From positions 1 through 22,863 of the IMG/VR virus record IMGVR_UViG_3300028025_001541: a stretch of 22,863 bases of DNA. One strand, written 5' to 3'. Made by a program: the position numbers and the translations under genes. This DNA comes from a virus. The notes beneath the pieces were generated by a model, which saw only the letters and a list, made by a program, of their open reading frames with translations, was not told the origin of the DNA and ran no database searches. Positions 12,707 to 19,003 of this stretch are shown here, piece by piece; positions within the stretch are counted from its first letter, which is position 1, and each line of letters opens with the position of its first letter.

Positions 12707-14944
12707 GTGGCTGGTAGAGACATAACCGAAGGTCGTGGCGATTTAACAGGCAACGCCCGTGCTATTGCAGTTGATATTGGTATTGTCTCCAACAATTCAA
12801 TCTGGCAAAATACAGATATTGCATATGATACTGCAATAGGTGGCTTGCCTTTTATCTATGCTATTAAAGATGAGCGCCCTTACGTACGCCAGACTGCACC
12901 ATTTAAGAAAGACCAGTTTGATAATGGACAAGAACCAGGTGAGCAATCACTTACTGGTTGGTGGATTCGTAGCCAAATGTCCTTTCATGCTGGTTCTGGT
13001 ATTAAATTTCTTGACCCAGGAACCGCCGATGCTAATGGTCACTATCGTTTTGCTGACTCACAAGGTATAGATGTTTGGACAAAAGGACAGGCTACGCTTC
13101 TTAAGTCAGTATCAGATACTCATATTACTACTGGTCCTATAGTTGGTACTGACCATCAGCATACTAACCAACACGTACGTTCTATTCAGTGGTCTGGAAT
13201 AGATGGAGTATTGCTACATGATGAATACGATGTTGATAAAGTTTATCCAGCAATTACTGTATCTATAACTAACAAGGCTTTAACTTCAAACGTAGCAACC
13301 CTTACTACATCTACAGCACACGGTTTATCTACTGGTATGAGTATAACCATTACTGGTGTAGATGCTACCTTTAATGGCACCTATACCATCACGGGTGCAC
13401 CTACAACAACAACCTTTACATATGCTAAAACTGCATCCAACGTAACTTCTACTGCTGTATCTCCAGTTGGTACTGGAGTAACCGACCCAGTAATTCACTT
13501 TATTGATTACAATACTGGTAGCGCAGAACCAGTCTATGCTATCTGTGATGATGGTGTTTACGCATACTGGATAACTAATGCTGATATAAGTGGTACTCCA
13601 AGACTTCATATGTACAAGAAGTTACTAACTGACAATACTACAACCATTCCATCACCTATGTTTACTGCAAATAGTATTACAATTCAATATGCAGCAATGG
13701 AGTTTGTTAAAGACCGTATTGTTCTTTGTGTTAATAACGCAGTTTATGAAGTAACAACTACGGCAACAGCGTTGCCGACTGCTCTATATACTAATACTAA
13801 TACTAACTATCACTACACATCTATCGCTGCATCTGGTCCTGCTATTTACACAGCAGGACATTCAGGTATCTACTCTACTATACAGAAGTATAGCATATCT
13901 ACTGCTGGTGTTATGCCTACTCTTACATCAGCGGTAGTTGCAGCAGAATTACCTGCTGGTGAGATTATAGAAAAGATATACTATTATCTTGGACGTATAA
14001 TGATTGGCACTAATAAAGGTATTCGAGTTGCCGCTATCAACGACCAAGATGGCGGGTCATTAAACTATGGACCACTTATTGTAGAGACAAGCCAACCTGT
14101 ATACGACTTTGCAGCAAGAGATAGATTTGTTTGGGCAGCCTCTGGTATTGGTGCACTAGATGGTGGTCTTATTAGAATTGATTTAGGTACAGAACTTGAG
14201 TCACTTGTATTTGCATACGCAAATGATTTGCAGGTGACACAAACATCAGAACACTATACAACAGCCGTTGCCTTTATGGGTGCAACTAACCGTCTTGCTT
14301 TTACTACTGCATATAATACAACAAATGGTGCAATTTATCTTGAATCAGCAAGTGAACTAGTAACCTCTGGTTATTTAACTACTGGAAATATTAGATATGG
14401 AACACTAGAACCTAAGAACTTTAAGCGTTTACTTGGGCGTGGAGATTTTAGTTATGGAACTCTTACGCTTGAAACAGTAGATAAGAATGATGTTGAGTAT
14501 GACCACATAACTTACAGTTCTGGCATTACTGCTGTAGAGGTTACAACCTCTCAACCATCTACCGCTCAAGAATATGTAGCATATAAGTTTTTATTTACAC
14601 GTGACAGTACAACTGCAAGCAGAGGTCCAGTCTTTAAGGGATACCAAGCCAAGGCTACTATTGCTACACCACGTCAGCGTCTTATCCAGTATCCAGTGTA
14701 TTGCTTTGATATTGAAACAGATAGATTTAATGTACAAACAGGATACGAAGGGCGAGCGATGGCTCGCATTGCAGCACTAGAAGAGATAGAAGAATCAGGT
14801 GACATAGTTACTTGGCAAGACTTAACAACAGGTGAGACTCGACAGGTTGTTATAGAACAGATTCAATTCACACGTGCGACACCACCAGATAAAGGCTTTG
14901 ATGGATTTGGCGGTATCTTGCAGATAATTGTTAGGACTGTGTAA
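12707..14944 (+). CDS. Large tail structural protein (745 aa)
   Basis: GTG 12707 follows AAGGAG at 12696-12701. The product opens 'MAGRDITEGRGDLTGNARA' with 'TDIAYDTAIGGLPFIYAI' and a beta-rich body with repeated strand-turn units ('HFIDYNTGSAEPVYAICDDG', 'IYTAGHSGIYSTIQKYS', 'FAARDRFVWAASGIG'), suggesting a beta-propeller or similar. Residues about 182-260 form an Ig-like insert ('ATLTTSTAHGLSTGMSITI', 'GVDATFNGTYTITG') that is a recurrent module in phage tail proteins and may have been inserted. The C-terminal 100 residues ('YPVYCFDIETDRFNVQTG', 'EQIQFTRATPPDKGFDG') resemble a receptor- or hub-binding end found in actinobacteriophage tail proteins. Its final TAA overlaps the next ATG. Exact position in the tail is unknown. 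Confidence 0.7.
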   Translation: MAGRDITEGRGDLTGNARAIAVDIGIVSNNSIWQNTDIAYDTAIGGLPFIYAIKDERPYVRQTAPFKKDQFDNGQEPGEQSLTGWWIRSQMSFHAGSGIKFLDPGTADANGHYRFADSQGIDVWTKGQATLLKSVSDTHITTGPIVGTDHQHTNQHVRSIQWSGIDGVLLHDEYDVDKVYPAITVSITNKALTSNVATLTTSTAHGLSTGMSITITGVDATFNGTYTITGAPTTTTFTYAKTASNVTSTAVSPVGTGVTDPVIHFIDYNTGSAEPVYAICDDGVYAYWITNADISGTPRLHMYKKLLTDNTTTIPSPMFTANSITIQYAAMEFVKDRIVLCVNNAVYEVTTTATALPTALYTNTNTNYHYTSIAASGPAIYTAGHSGIYSTIQKYSISTAGVMPTLTSAVVAAELPAGEIIEKIYYYLGRIMIGTNKGIRVAAINDQDGGSLNYGPLIVETSQPVYDFAARDRFVWAASGIGALDGGLIRIDLGTELESLVFAYANDLQVTQTSEHYTTAVAFMGATNRLAFTTAYNTTNGAIYLESASELVTSGYLTTGNIRYGTLEPKNFKRLLGRGDFSYGTLTLETVDKNDVEYDHITYSSGITAVEVTTSQPSTAQEYVAYKFLFTRDSTTASRGPVFKGYQAKATIATPRQRLIQYPVYCFDIETDRFNVQTGYEGRAMARIAALEEIEESGDIVTWQDLTTGETRQVVIEQIQFTRATPPDKGFDGFGGILQIIVRTV

Positions 14945-15147
14945 TGAGTGCATCGGATTGGGCTGGGCTTATAGTTTCAGTCGTAACTATCATTGCATCT
15001 TTTGGTGCAGCAACACGCTGGTTAGTTAAACACTATCTCAGTGAACTTAAAAATAACGGGGGCAGTTCGGTAAAAGACCAAGTCGATAGATTGGAAACCC
15101 GCGTTGACCAAATTTACTTACTCCTTTGTGAGCAAGGTAAGAAATAG
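14944..15147 (+). CDS. Small membrane protein with coiled coil (67 aa)
   Basis: One membrane segment spans about residues 6-27 ('[20 protein letters not shown]'), followed by a basic stretch and a short coiled coil '[19 protein letters not shown]'. This layout (one helix plus a cytoplasmic or periplasmic coiled coil) is common in holin-associated or antiholin-like proteins of actinobacteriophages. TAATG joins it to the tail gene before it and it overlaps the next gene by 20 bases, placing it at the head of the lysis cassette. Its lysis role is inferred from position. Confidence 0.6.
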   Translation: MSASDWAGLIVSVVTIIASFGAATRWLVKHYLSELKNNGGSSVKDQVDRLETRVDQIYLLLCEQGKK

Positions 15148-16297
15148 TTTAGCAATATCTTTTATATTATTTAATTCACTATTTCTTTTCCCTGCAATTG
15201 CAAGGGCTGAAGATGGATTAACAGCAGAAGTCTATAATGTTTTAGGTCAAAACAACGCACCAGTATTGCCAGCAAATGCACAACCTATACTTGTAACTCA
15301 AGTACCTAATGTTGATTTTAACTGGGGCAGTGGTCAAGTACTTAACTCTGGTAGGTCAGAGGATGTTATAGTTAAGTTGACTGGTAATTTTACTCCAATT
15401 AAAACTGGCACTACATACATTACTGCACCTGCAGATGATGGTGTTCGACTATACCTTGATGGTCAGTTGTATATAAATGATTGGTACGACAAAGGCGGAG
15501 GCGGTTCAACCGCCGATATACCTACTACTCAAGCAGTACCTATGATTATTGAAATGTGGTATTACGAAAATGGTGGCGGAGCCAACGTTAGTTTAATGTG
15601 GTTTACAGATACTGGATGGGAAGTTATTCCTTCTTCTGCGTTTTTGGAGCCACTCCCTGTAAGTCCCACTCCAGAGCCTGTTGTACCAGAAGAGCCTGCT
15701 CCTGTTGAACCTGTTGAACCTGAGCCTGAACCTCTTCCTGAACCTGAACCTGAGCCTGAGCCTGTTCCCGTACTTCCAGAGCCTGAAGTAATTCCTGCTC
15801 CAGAACCCGAACCTGCTCCTCAACCCGTACCAGTGCCACAACCAGAATTACCACCAGCGGTAGAGCCAGAGCCAATAGAACCTGAGCCACCTTTACCTCC
15901 TGAACCAGAGCCAGAACCTGAACCGCAACCTGCGGAGCCTGAGGTTCCAGAGGAAGCACCCATAGTAGAACCTCAACCAGAGCCTGAACTCCCGCCAGAA
16001 CCCGCTCCAGAGCCTCAAGAACATGAGGAAAGTGTAACACTAGACAACGGAGTTGTGCTCACACAAGAGCAAGCGGTAGCCGTGGCGTTATTGCAGAATC
16101 CAGCCGAGTTACTAGCAACAATGTTTACTGATCCAAGCGCTGCACTTGCAGCGTTCGCTCAGGTAGGTGCCGATATGTCACCAGAGGTGCGAGAGAAGTC
16201 AGAAAAGGTAGTGGTTTCAGCCATTATCGCAGGGGGTATAGCAACACAAGCAGCGGCAGGAGCCGCCGCAACAGCCGCCTATAGGAGAAAACCATGA
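15128..16297 (+). CDS. Secreted PA14-domain protein with Pro/Glu stalk
   Basis: The start is either GTG 15128 (389 aa) or TTG 15104 (397 aa); I prefer GTG because it gives a compact signal peptide ending 'FLFPAIARA' before 'EDG'. Next is a PA14-type beta domain (about residues 30-180): '[19 protein letters not shown]', '[20 protein letters not shown]' with the Asp-Asp pair that binds calcium and sugar in the family, and '[17 protein letters not shown]'. Then about 120 residues of E-P-rich repeats form a stiff stalk. The end has '[20 protein letters not shown]', a helical domain and a hydrophobic segment '[18 protein letters not shown]' before 'YRRKP', a probable membrane anchor. The predicted topology is outside-facing, anchored at its C-terminus. 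Glycan binding, host-surface display and a role in lysis or exclusion are inference. Confidence 0.75.
   Translation: MSKVRNSLAISFILFNSLFLFPAIARAEDGLTAEVYNVLGQNNAPVLPANAQPILVTQVPNVDFNWGSGQVLNSGRSEDVIVKLTGNFTPIKTGTTYITAPADDGVRLYLDGQLYINDWYDKGGGGSTADIPTTQAVPMIIEMWYYENGGGANVSLMWFTDTGWEVIPSSAFLEPLPVSPTPEPVVPEEPAPVEPVEPEPEPLPEPEPEPEPVPVLPEPEVIPAPEPEPAPQPVPVPQPELPPAVEPEPIEPEPPLPPEPEPEPEPQPAEPEVPEEAPIVEPQPEPELPPEPAPEPQEHEESVTLDNGVVLTQEQAVAVALLQNPAELLATMFTDPSAALAAFAQVGADMSPEVREKSEKVVVSAIIAGGIATQAAAGAAATAAYRRKP
15672..16020 (+). repeat. Pro/Glu-rich coding repeat (stalk)
   Basis: Imperfect GAGCCT / GAACCT-type hexamers encode runs of Glu-Pro with interspersed Val, Leu, Gln and Ala. Codons alternate between GAG and GAA and between CCT, CCA and CCC, so exact DNA repeats stay short. 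The tract separates the PA14 domain from the C-terminal anchor. Confidence 0.75.
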
Positions 16298-16467
16298 AGA
16301 AATTCTTTTCAGATATTTTTAACCAACTCTGGACACTACTAGGTATGTTCGTAGCATGGGTTGTACTTGAAGGCTCGGCTAAAACCGTAGTTGGTTATGC
16401 AATTATTCTATGTTTAGTTATATGGGCAATTACATTTAAGATACGGACAATGGAGGACGATAAATGA
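16294..16467 (+). CDS. Two-helix small membrane protein (57 aa)
   Basis: The start ATG 16294 overlaps the previous stop (ATGA), behind ATAGGAGAAAACC. The product has a basic N-terminus '[11 protein letters not shown]', a hydrophobic segment at about residues 12-26 ('[16 protein letters not shown]'), a second at 32-49 ('[17 protein letters not shown]') and a charged end 'RTMEDDK'. Two short membrane helices in a lysis cassette fit a holin or holin partner, but the size and family are not diagnostic. The stop overlaps the next start (ATGA). Confidence 0.6.
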   Translation: MKKFFSDIFNQLWTLLGMFVAWVVLEGSAKTVVGYAIILCLVIWAITFKIRTMEDDK

Positions 16468-16559
16468 CAGTTGGTTTCATAATCCCAGAACCAAAGTGGG
16501 GTATAGGAGTACCAGACATAGACATATCCGAATGGATTGACGAAGAGGAAGAAGAATAA
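16464..16559 (+). CDS. Acidic microprotein (31 aa)
   Basis: The frame '[15 protein letters not shown]' to 'SEWIDEEEEE' starts at ATG 16464, overlapping the previous stop, with GGAGGAC nine bases upstream; its stop overlaps the holin start by one base. Both overlaps and the good ribosome-binding site support translation. The product ends with five Glu. Possible coupling peptide or small regulator; function unknown. Confidence 0.55.
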   Translation: MTVGFIIPEPKWGIGVPDIDISEWIDEEEEE

Positions 16560-16801
16560 TGGAAACATTTAAGAATGTAATGCTACGAATTGTTGCGGTT
16601 ATTGCAGCAGAATCACTTGGCGTTATCGGTGCGGGTTCACTTGTTGGTATTGAAGTATGGCAAGCAGCGGTACTGGCTGGCGCCTTAGGCGCAGCAACTG
16701 TTATTGAAGCACTTGCTCGCTTCTTCCTTGCAGATGGAAGTCTAACAGCAGAAGAAATTAATCAAGCATTTGCTAAAGTAGATAAGAAGGCAGCAGAATA
16801 A
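16559..16801 (+). CDS. Holin
   Basis: The 80-residue product has two hydrophobic segments, about residues 7-31 ('VAVIAAESLGVIGAGSLVG') and 35-57 ('QAAVLAGALGAATVIEALA'), and a polar C-terminus 'DGSLTAEEINQAFAKVD'. The 'ALGVIGAGslvGIEVWqAA...G...A...VieaLAR...DG.LT..EIN.AF..VD' pattern is the one I know from holins or holin-like proteins encoded next to endolysins in actinobacteriophages. It would form lesions in the cytoplasmic membrane that let the endolysin out. TAATG overlaps at both ends place it directly before the CHAP endolysin gene. Confidence 0.8.
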   Translation: METFKNVMLRIVAVIAAESLGVIGAGSLVGIEVWQAAVLAGALGAATVIEALARFFLADGSLTAEEINQAFAKVDKKAAE

Positions 16802-17313
16802 TGGGTCAACGTTTAGATTTTATTGAGGTTGCTAAGAGTCAACTCGGAGTTATTGAAGGACCAAAAGATAACGAGACTAAGTATGGTGCTTTCACAAAGG
16901 CAAACTTCCTGCCTTGGTGTGGGTCATTTGTTAATTGGTGTGCCAATGAGGTAAATCTAAAGATTCCTAACTGTGTATCTACAGTTAATGGTGCATCAGC
17001 ATTTATGAAAAAGAAACAATGGGAAAAGGCAAGTGATACTGCTCAGCCACTACCAGGAGATATTGTGTTCTTTGATTTTCCTAACGATGGAGTTGACCGC
17101 ATTTCCCATATCGGGATTGTAGTCAAAGACAACGGAGATGGAACGGTCACTTGCATCGAAGGCAATACTGCCCCAGATAAGAAGGGTGACCAGCGCAATG
17201 GAGGGCAAGTCTGCCTAAAGGTGCGTGCATTTAAGAAGAAGAATGGTTCCAAATTACGTAGGTCACAGGCTGTGACTGTCGTAGGCTTTGGTAAGCCAGT
17301 CTTTAAATCCTAA
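16801..17313 (+). CDS. CHAP-domain endolysin
   Basis: The 170-residue product is a single CHAP-type amidase/peptidase domain. 'EVAKSQLGVIEGPKDNETKYG' type opening is followed by 'FLPWCGSFVNWCAN' with the catalytic Cys at residue 40, 'PGDIVFFDF' and 'RISHIGIVVKD' with His at 103, and 'CIEGNTAP' where E120 or N122 completes the active site. Such enzymes cut peptidoglycan cross-bridges or stem-peptide links. There is no signal peptide, membrane segment or separate wall-binding domain, so release should depend on the holin just upstream. Length fits one-domain endolysins. The end 'FGKPVFKS' closes the domain, with no truncation evident. Confidence 0.88.
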   Translation: MGQRLDFIEVAKSQLGVIEGPKDNETKYGAFTKANFLPWCGSFVNWCANEVNLKIPNCVSTVNGASAFMKKKQWEKASDTAQPLPGDIVFFDFPNDGVDRISHIGIVVKDNGDGTVTCIEGNTAPDKKGDQRNGGQVCLKVRAFKKKNGSKLRRSQAVTVVGFGKPVFKS

Positions 17314-17322
17314 GGAGGAAAT

Positions 17323-17514
17323 ATGAATACAGATAAACTCGTTGCTATTGCAACTACATACGCCCGTGCTGCTGTGCCTACTGTTGTAGCACTCTATGCA
17401 TCAGGTGTAACAGACCCTAAGGCACTTGTATATGCCTTCTTGTCTGCCTTCATTGCACCAATCTGGAAGGCACTTGACCCTAAAGCCAAAGAATTTGGTC
17501 GCGGTTCCAAGTAA
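17323..17514 (+). CDS. Small hydrophobic protein, possible second holin (63 aa)
   Basis: The start ATG 17323 has a perfect AAGGAGG eight bases before it. Sequence: 'MNTDKLVAIATTYARAAVP', then 'TVVALYASGVTDPKAL', 'VYAFLSAFIAPIWKALDP' and 'KAKEFGRGSK'. Hydrophobic stretches at about residues 14-27 and 34-48 are interrupted by polar turns and are borderline for membrane helices. The TYAR.AV...VALY..GVtdPK.L..AF..AF..P..KALDPKA.EFGrG pattern recurs beside endolysins in actinobacteriophages. It is the last gene of the late block, directly before the terminator. Confidence 0.65.
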   Translation: MNTDKLVAIATTYARAAVPTVVALYASGVTDPKALVYAFLSAFIAPIWKALDPKAKEFGRGSK

Positions 17515-17523
17515 ACAAAAAGT

Positions 17524-17572
17524 AAAAGCCCCTGCTCAGGTAAATTAACCTACCTGGCAGGGGTCTTTTTTT
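17524..17572. terminator. Bidirectional intrinsic terminator between converging operons
   Basis: CCCCTGC 17529-17535 pairs with GCAGGGG 17557-17563 and, after a one-base bulge, CAGGTA 17537-17542 pairs with TACCTG 17551-17556, giving a long GC-rich hairpin. Seven T (17566-17572) follow on the plus strand; on the minus strand the sequence after the hairpin reads CTTTTACTTTTTG. It lies between the last late gene and the last gene of the leftward operon and should stop transcription from both sides. Confidence 0.9.
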
Positions 17573-17578
17573 GTCCCC

Positions 17579-17782
17579 TTATGACTTCTTCTTTACTGCT
17601 TTCTTCTTTCTTGCTCTACGCATTTCTTCTACTTCTATATCATAGTTGTCCATCAACTCATCGAATTGCTTTTCATATTTTTTGTTTTCAATACGTCTAG
17701 CAATTTCTACTGCAAATAAAGATACTATGTCTCTTACTAGTAGTGCCAAGAAAACACCTACTGCAATTTCATATACTGTCAT
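17579..17782 (-). CDS. Single-pass membrane protein with basic coiled coil (67 aa)
   Basis: One hydrophobic helix covers about residues 4-26 ('YEIAVGVFLALLVRDIVSLF'), followed by a charged helix ('ARRIENKKYEKQFDELMDN', 'IEVEEMRRARKKKA') and a Lys-rich end. It overlaps the WhiB gene by four bases (ATGA), with AAAGGG as ribosome-binding site. It is the last gene of the leftward operon. A membrane-bound early protein could serve in exclusion or host membrane remodelling; no family is recognised. Confidence 0.6.
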   Translation of the reverse strand: MTVYEIAVGVFLALLVRDIVSLFAVEIARRIENKKYEKQFDELMDNYDIEVEEMRRARKKKAVKKKS

Positions 17783-18045
17783 AGTGTTACCCTTTCAATT
17801 AAGATTGGTTCTGGAATTATATTAAGTTTTTGACGCAGTCTTCTGCGTTGTATTTCTGATGTGCCACCCCACCATCCTAGCACTGCATGATTTAATGCAT
17901 AGTCCAGACACTCGGATTGAACTGGACATGCAGCACATGTACGTTTAAGAAGTTTCTCTTCTTGAAATGTACTAGTACCTTCCTTAGTAAAGAACATATT
18001 AACGTCAATACCAATGCAGTTTGCTTGGTCGGTAAAGTTATACAT
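17779..18045 (-). CDS. whiB: WhiB-family iron-sulfur regulator
   Basis: The start is ATG 18045, five bases after AGGAGG; a longer in-frame start at 18141 would overlap the gene upstream and adds residues unlike WhiB. The 88-residue product has Cys 10, 37, 40 and 46 (C...CAACPVQSEC), which bind a [4Fe-4S] cluster in the family, then 'HAVLGWWGGTSEIQRRRLRQ', the turn and basic tail typical of WhiB. WhiB proteins bind the primary sigma factor and control transcription in Actinobacteria. The WhiB of mycobacteriophage TM4 blocks host WhiB2 and affects superinfection, so this one may act similarly (inference). It lies beside a sigma-like and two zinc-ribbon genes. Confidence 0.93.
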   Translation of the reverse strand: MYNFTDQANCIGIDVNMFFTKEGTSTFQEEKLLKRTCAACPVQSECLDYALNHAVLGWWGGTSEIQRRRLRQKLNIIPEPILIERVTL

Positions 18046-18046
18046 A

Positions 18047-18208
18047 CTATCCTCCTGTGGAGTAAAAGCCTGAACCATTAAACTTAATGGCTGGGGCTGA
18101 CCATATTCTAACCATTGTGTTACCGCAAGTTGTGCAGCCAATAGGTGCAGGGTCTTGTAGTTCTATAACAGTTAAACATGTTTCACATTTAAAATCATAA
18201 TTAGGCAT
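18047..18208 (-). CDS. FmdB-like zinc-ribbon protein (53 aa)
   Basis: The product starts 'MPNYDFKCETCLTVIEL', with a second cysteine pair 'IGCTTCGNTMVRIWSAPA', and ends 'IKFNGSGFYSTGG'. MP.Y.F.C..C...(n)...C..CG..M.R...AP...F.GSGFY.T is the FmdB (CxxC_CxxC_SSSS) zinc-ribbon signature, a family of putative regulators or assembly factors common in phages. Start ATG 18208 follows GAGGAC and overlaps the previous stop by one base (TAATG). The end of the gene contains the ribosome-binding site for WhiB, so the two are likely co-translated. Zinc binding through C8, C11, C25 and C28 is expected from the motif; its target is unknown. Confidence 0.85.
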   Translation of the reverse strand: MPNYDFKCETCLTVIELQDPAPIGCTTCGNTMVRIWSAPAIKFNGSGFYSTGG

Positions 18209-18387
18209 TAGTCCTCACACCCATCTATTTCTGTCGGTGCTGTTGTTAACGTACCGCACTCTTTACATTTCTGAGTGAGGTCATACCAGCCTACTGCCCG
18301 TGTTCCCTCATCCCACATTACTGTTACTTCAAACATCTTACAACCGCATATACATGCAAATGCTGGCTCACCTCTTAAGTCATTCAC
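18208..18387 (-). CDS. Zinc-ribbon-like small protein (59 aa)
   Basis: GTG 18387 follows GAGGA at suitable spacing and overlaps the end of the sigma-like gene by eight bases. The product reads 'MNDLRGEPAFACICGCKMF' and later 'WYDLTQKCKECGTLTTAP', with C12, C14, C16 and C41, C44 as likely zinc ligands. The layout (CxCG...F.V...W......Y....C..CG) is that of small zinc ribbons seen in actinobacteriophage regulatory regions. An upstream ATG is not available in this frame. TAA overlaps the next ATG (TAATG). Role unknown; possibly nucleic-acid or RNA-polymerase contact. Confidence 0.7.
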   Translation of the reverse strand: MNDLRGEPAFACICGCKMFEVTVMWDEGTRAVGWYDLTQKCKECGTLTTAPTEIDGCED

Positions 18388-19003
18388 TTACTACATCCTC
18401 ATCAGTCTGTGGCTTCCAGCCACCAAGGTGTTTAATAAGTGAGTTCAATGCACGCTGAACTTTCATACGTGCACCATCTGGTGTGCTATCCATTTCTTTT
18501 GCCAGTGTTGCCCAGTCTGGCTGCTCTACACTAAAGCGTAAGCGTAATATGTTTTGCTTTGCTTCGGATAACTTATAGTAACCTGATGCTATATCTGAGC
18601 GAAGAGATAACCAATTGTTGCCATCCGACAAGTCTCCGCTTCCAAACTTAGAATTTAAATCTTGAATCTTAACTGGTATTACATAGGTTTCACTGATGAT
18701 TGAAGGCAAGAAAGCCTCTACAACTGAAGCGTCATAGTAGTATAAATCGGACATATCGTACCCAATTTTTTTAGATTTCTCACGTTCACAGAATTTAAGG
18801 GCTGCATTACGTAGCGACTTAGCAATAAGTTTATCTTTATCTTTTTGTTCTAGGTCTGACCACTCTTTGTACTTGCGTGGGTGCGAAACAAACCATACCC
18901 ACAACTCTTGTGCAATATCATCACGCTCTAACATGTTATACCTGCGTGCATATTCTGTTGCTAGAGTTTGTACCAACTCGTTATACTCCGAAATGTAATT
19001 CAT
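18380..19003 (-). CDS. Sigma-70/ECF-like sigma factor
   Basis: The 207-residue product has a region-2-like N-terminus ('EYARRYNMLERDDIAQELWVW', from about residue 17; given here as landmarks E17 to W37) and a region-4-like helix-turn-helix at about 150-195: 'LSEAKQNILRLRFSVEQP', 'WATLAKEMDSTPDGARMKV' and 'QRALNSLIKHLGG'. The pieces between are acidic and divergent. This matches sigma-factor-like proteins annotated in actinobacteriophages. It would direct host RNA polymerase to phage promoters, perhaps the late ones; that function is inference. It starts at ATG 19003, overlapping the phosphoesterase stop by one base (TAATG). Confidence 0.75.
   Translation of the reverse strand: MNYISEYNELVQTLATEYARRYNMLERDDIAQELWVWFVSHPRKYKEWSDLEQKDKDKLIAKSLRNAALKFCEREKSKKIGYDMSDLYYYDASVVEAFLPSIISETYVIPVKIQDLNSKFGSGDLSDGNNWLSLRSDIASGYYKLSEAKQNILRLRFSVEQPDWATLAKEMDSTPDGARMKVQRALNSLIKHLGGWKPQTDEDVVSE

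Noticed and set aside
15593-16040. Minus-strand frames opposite the Glu-Pro stalk
   Set aside because: These are antisense to a repeat tract; Arg/Phe- or Val/Gln-rich products without a start signal.
18046-18141. Extended N-terminus of WhiB from the start at 18141
   Set aside because: It overlaps the FmdB-like gene and has no family resemblance; AGGAGG five bases before ATG 18045 defines the start.
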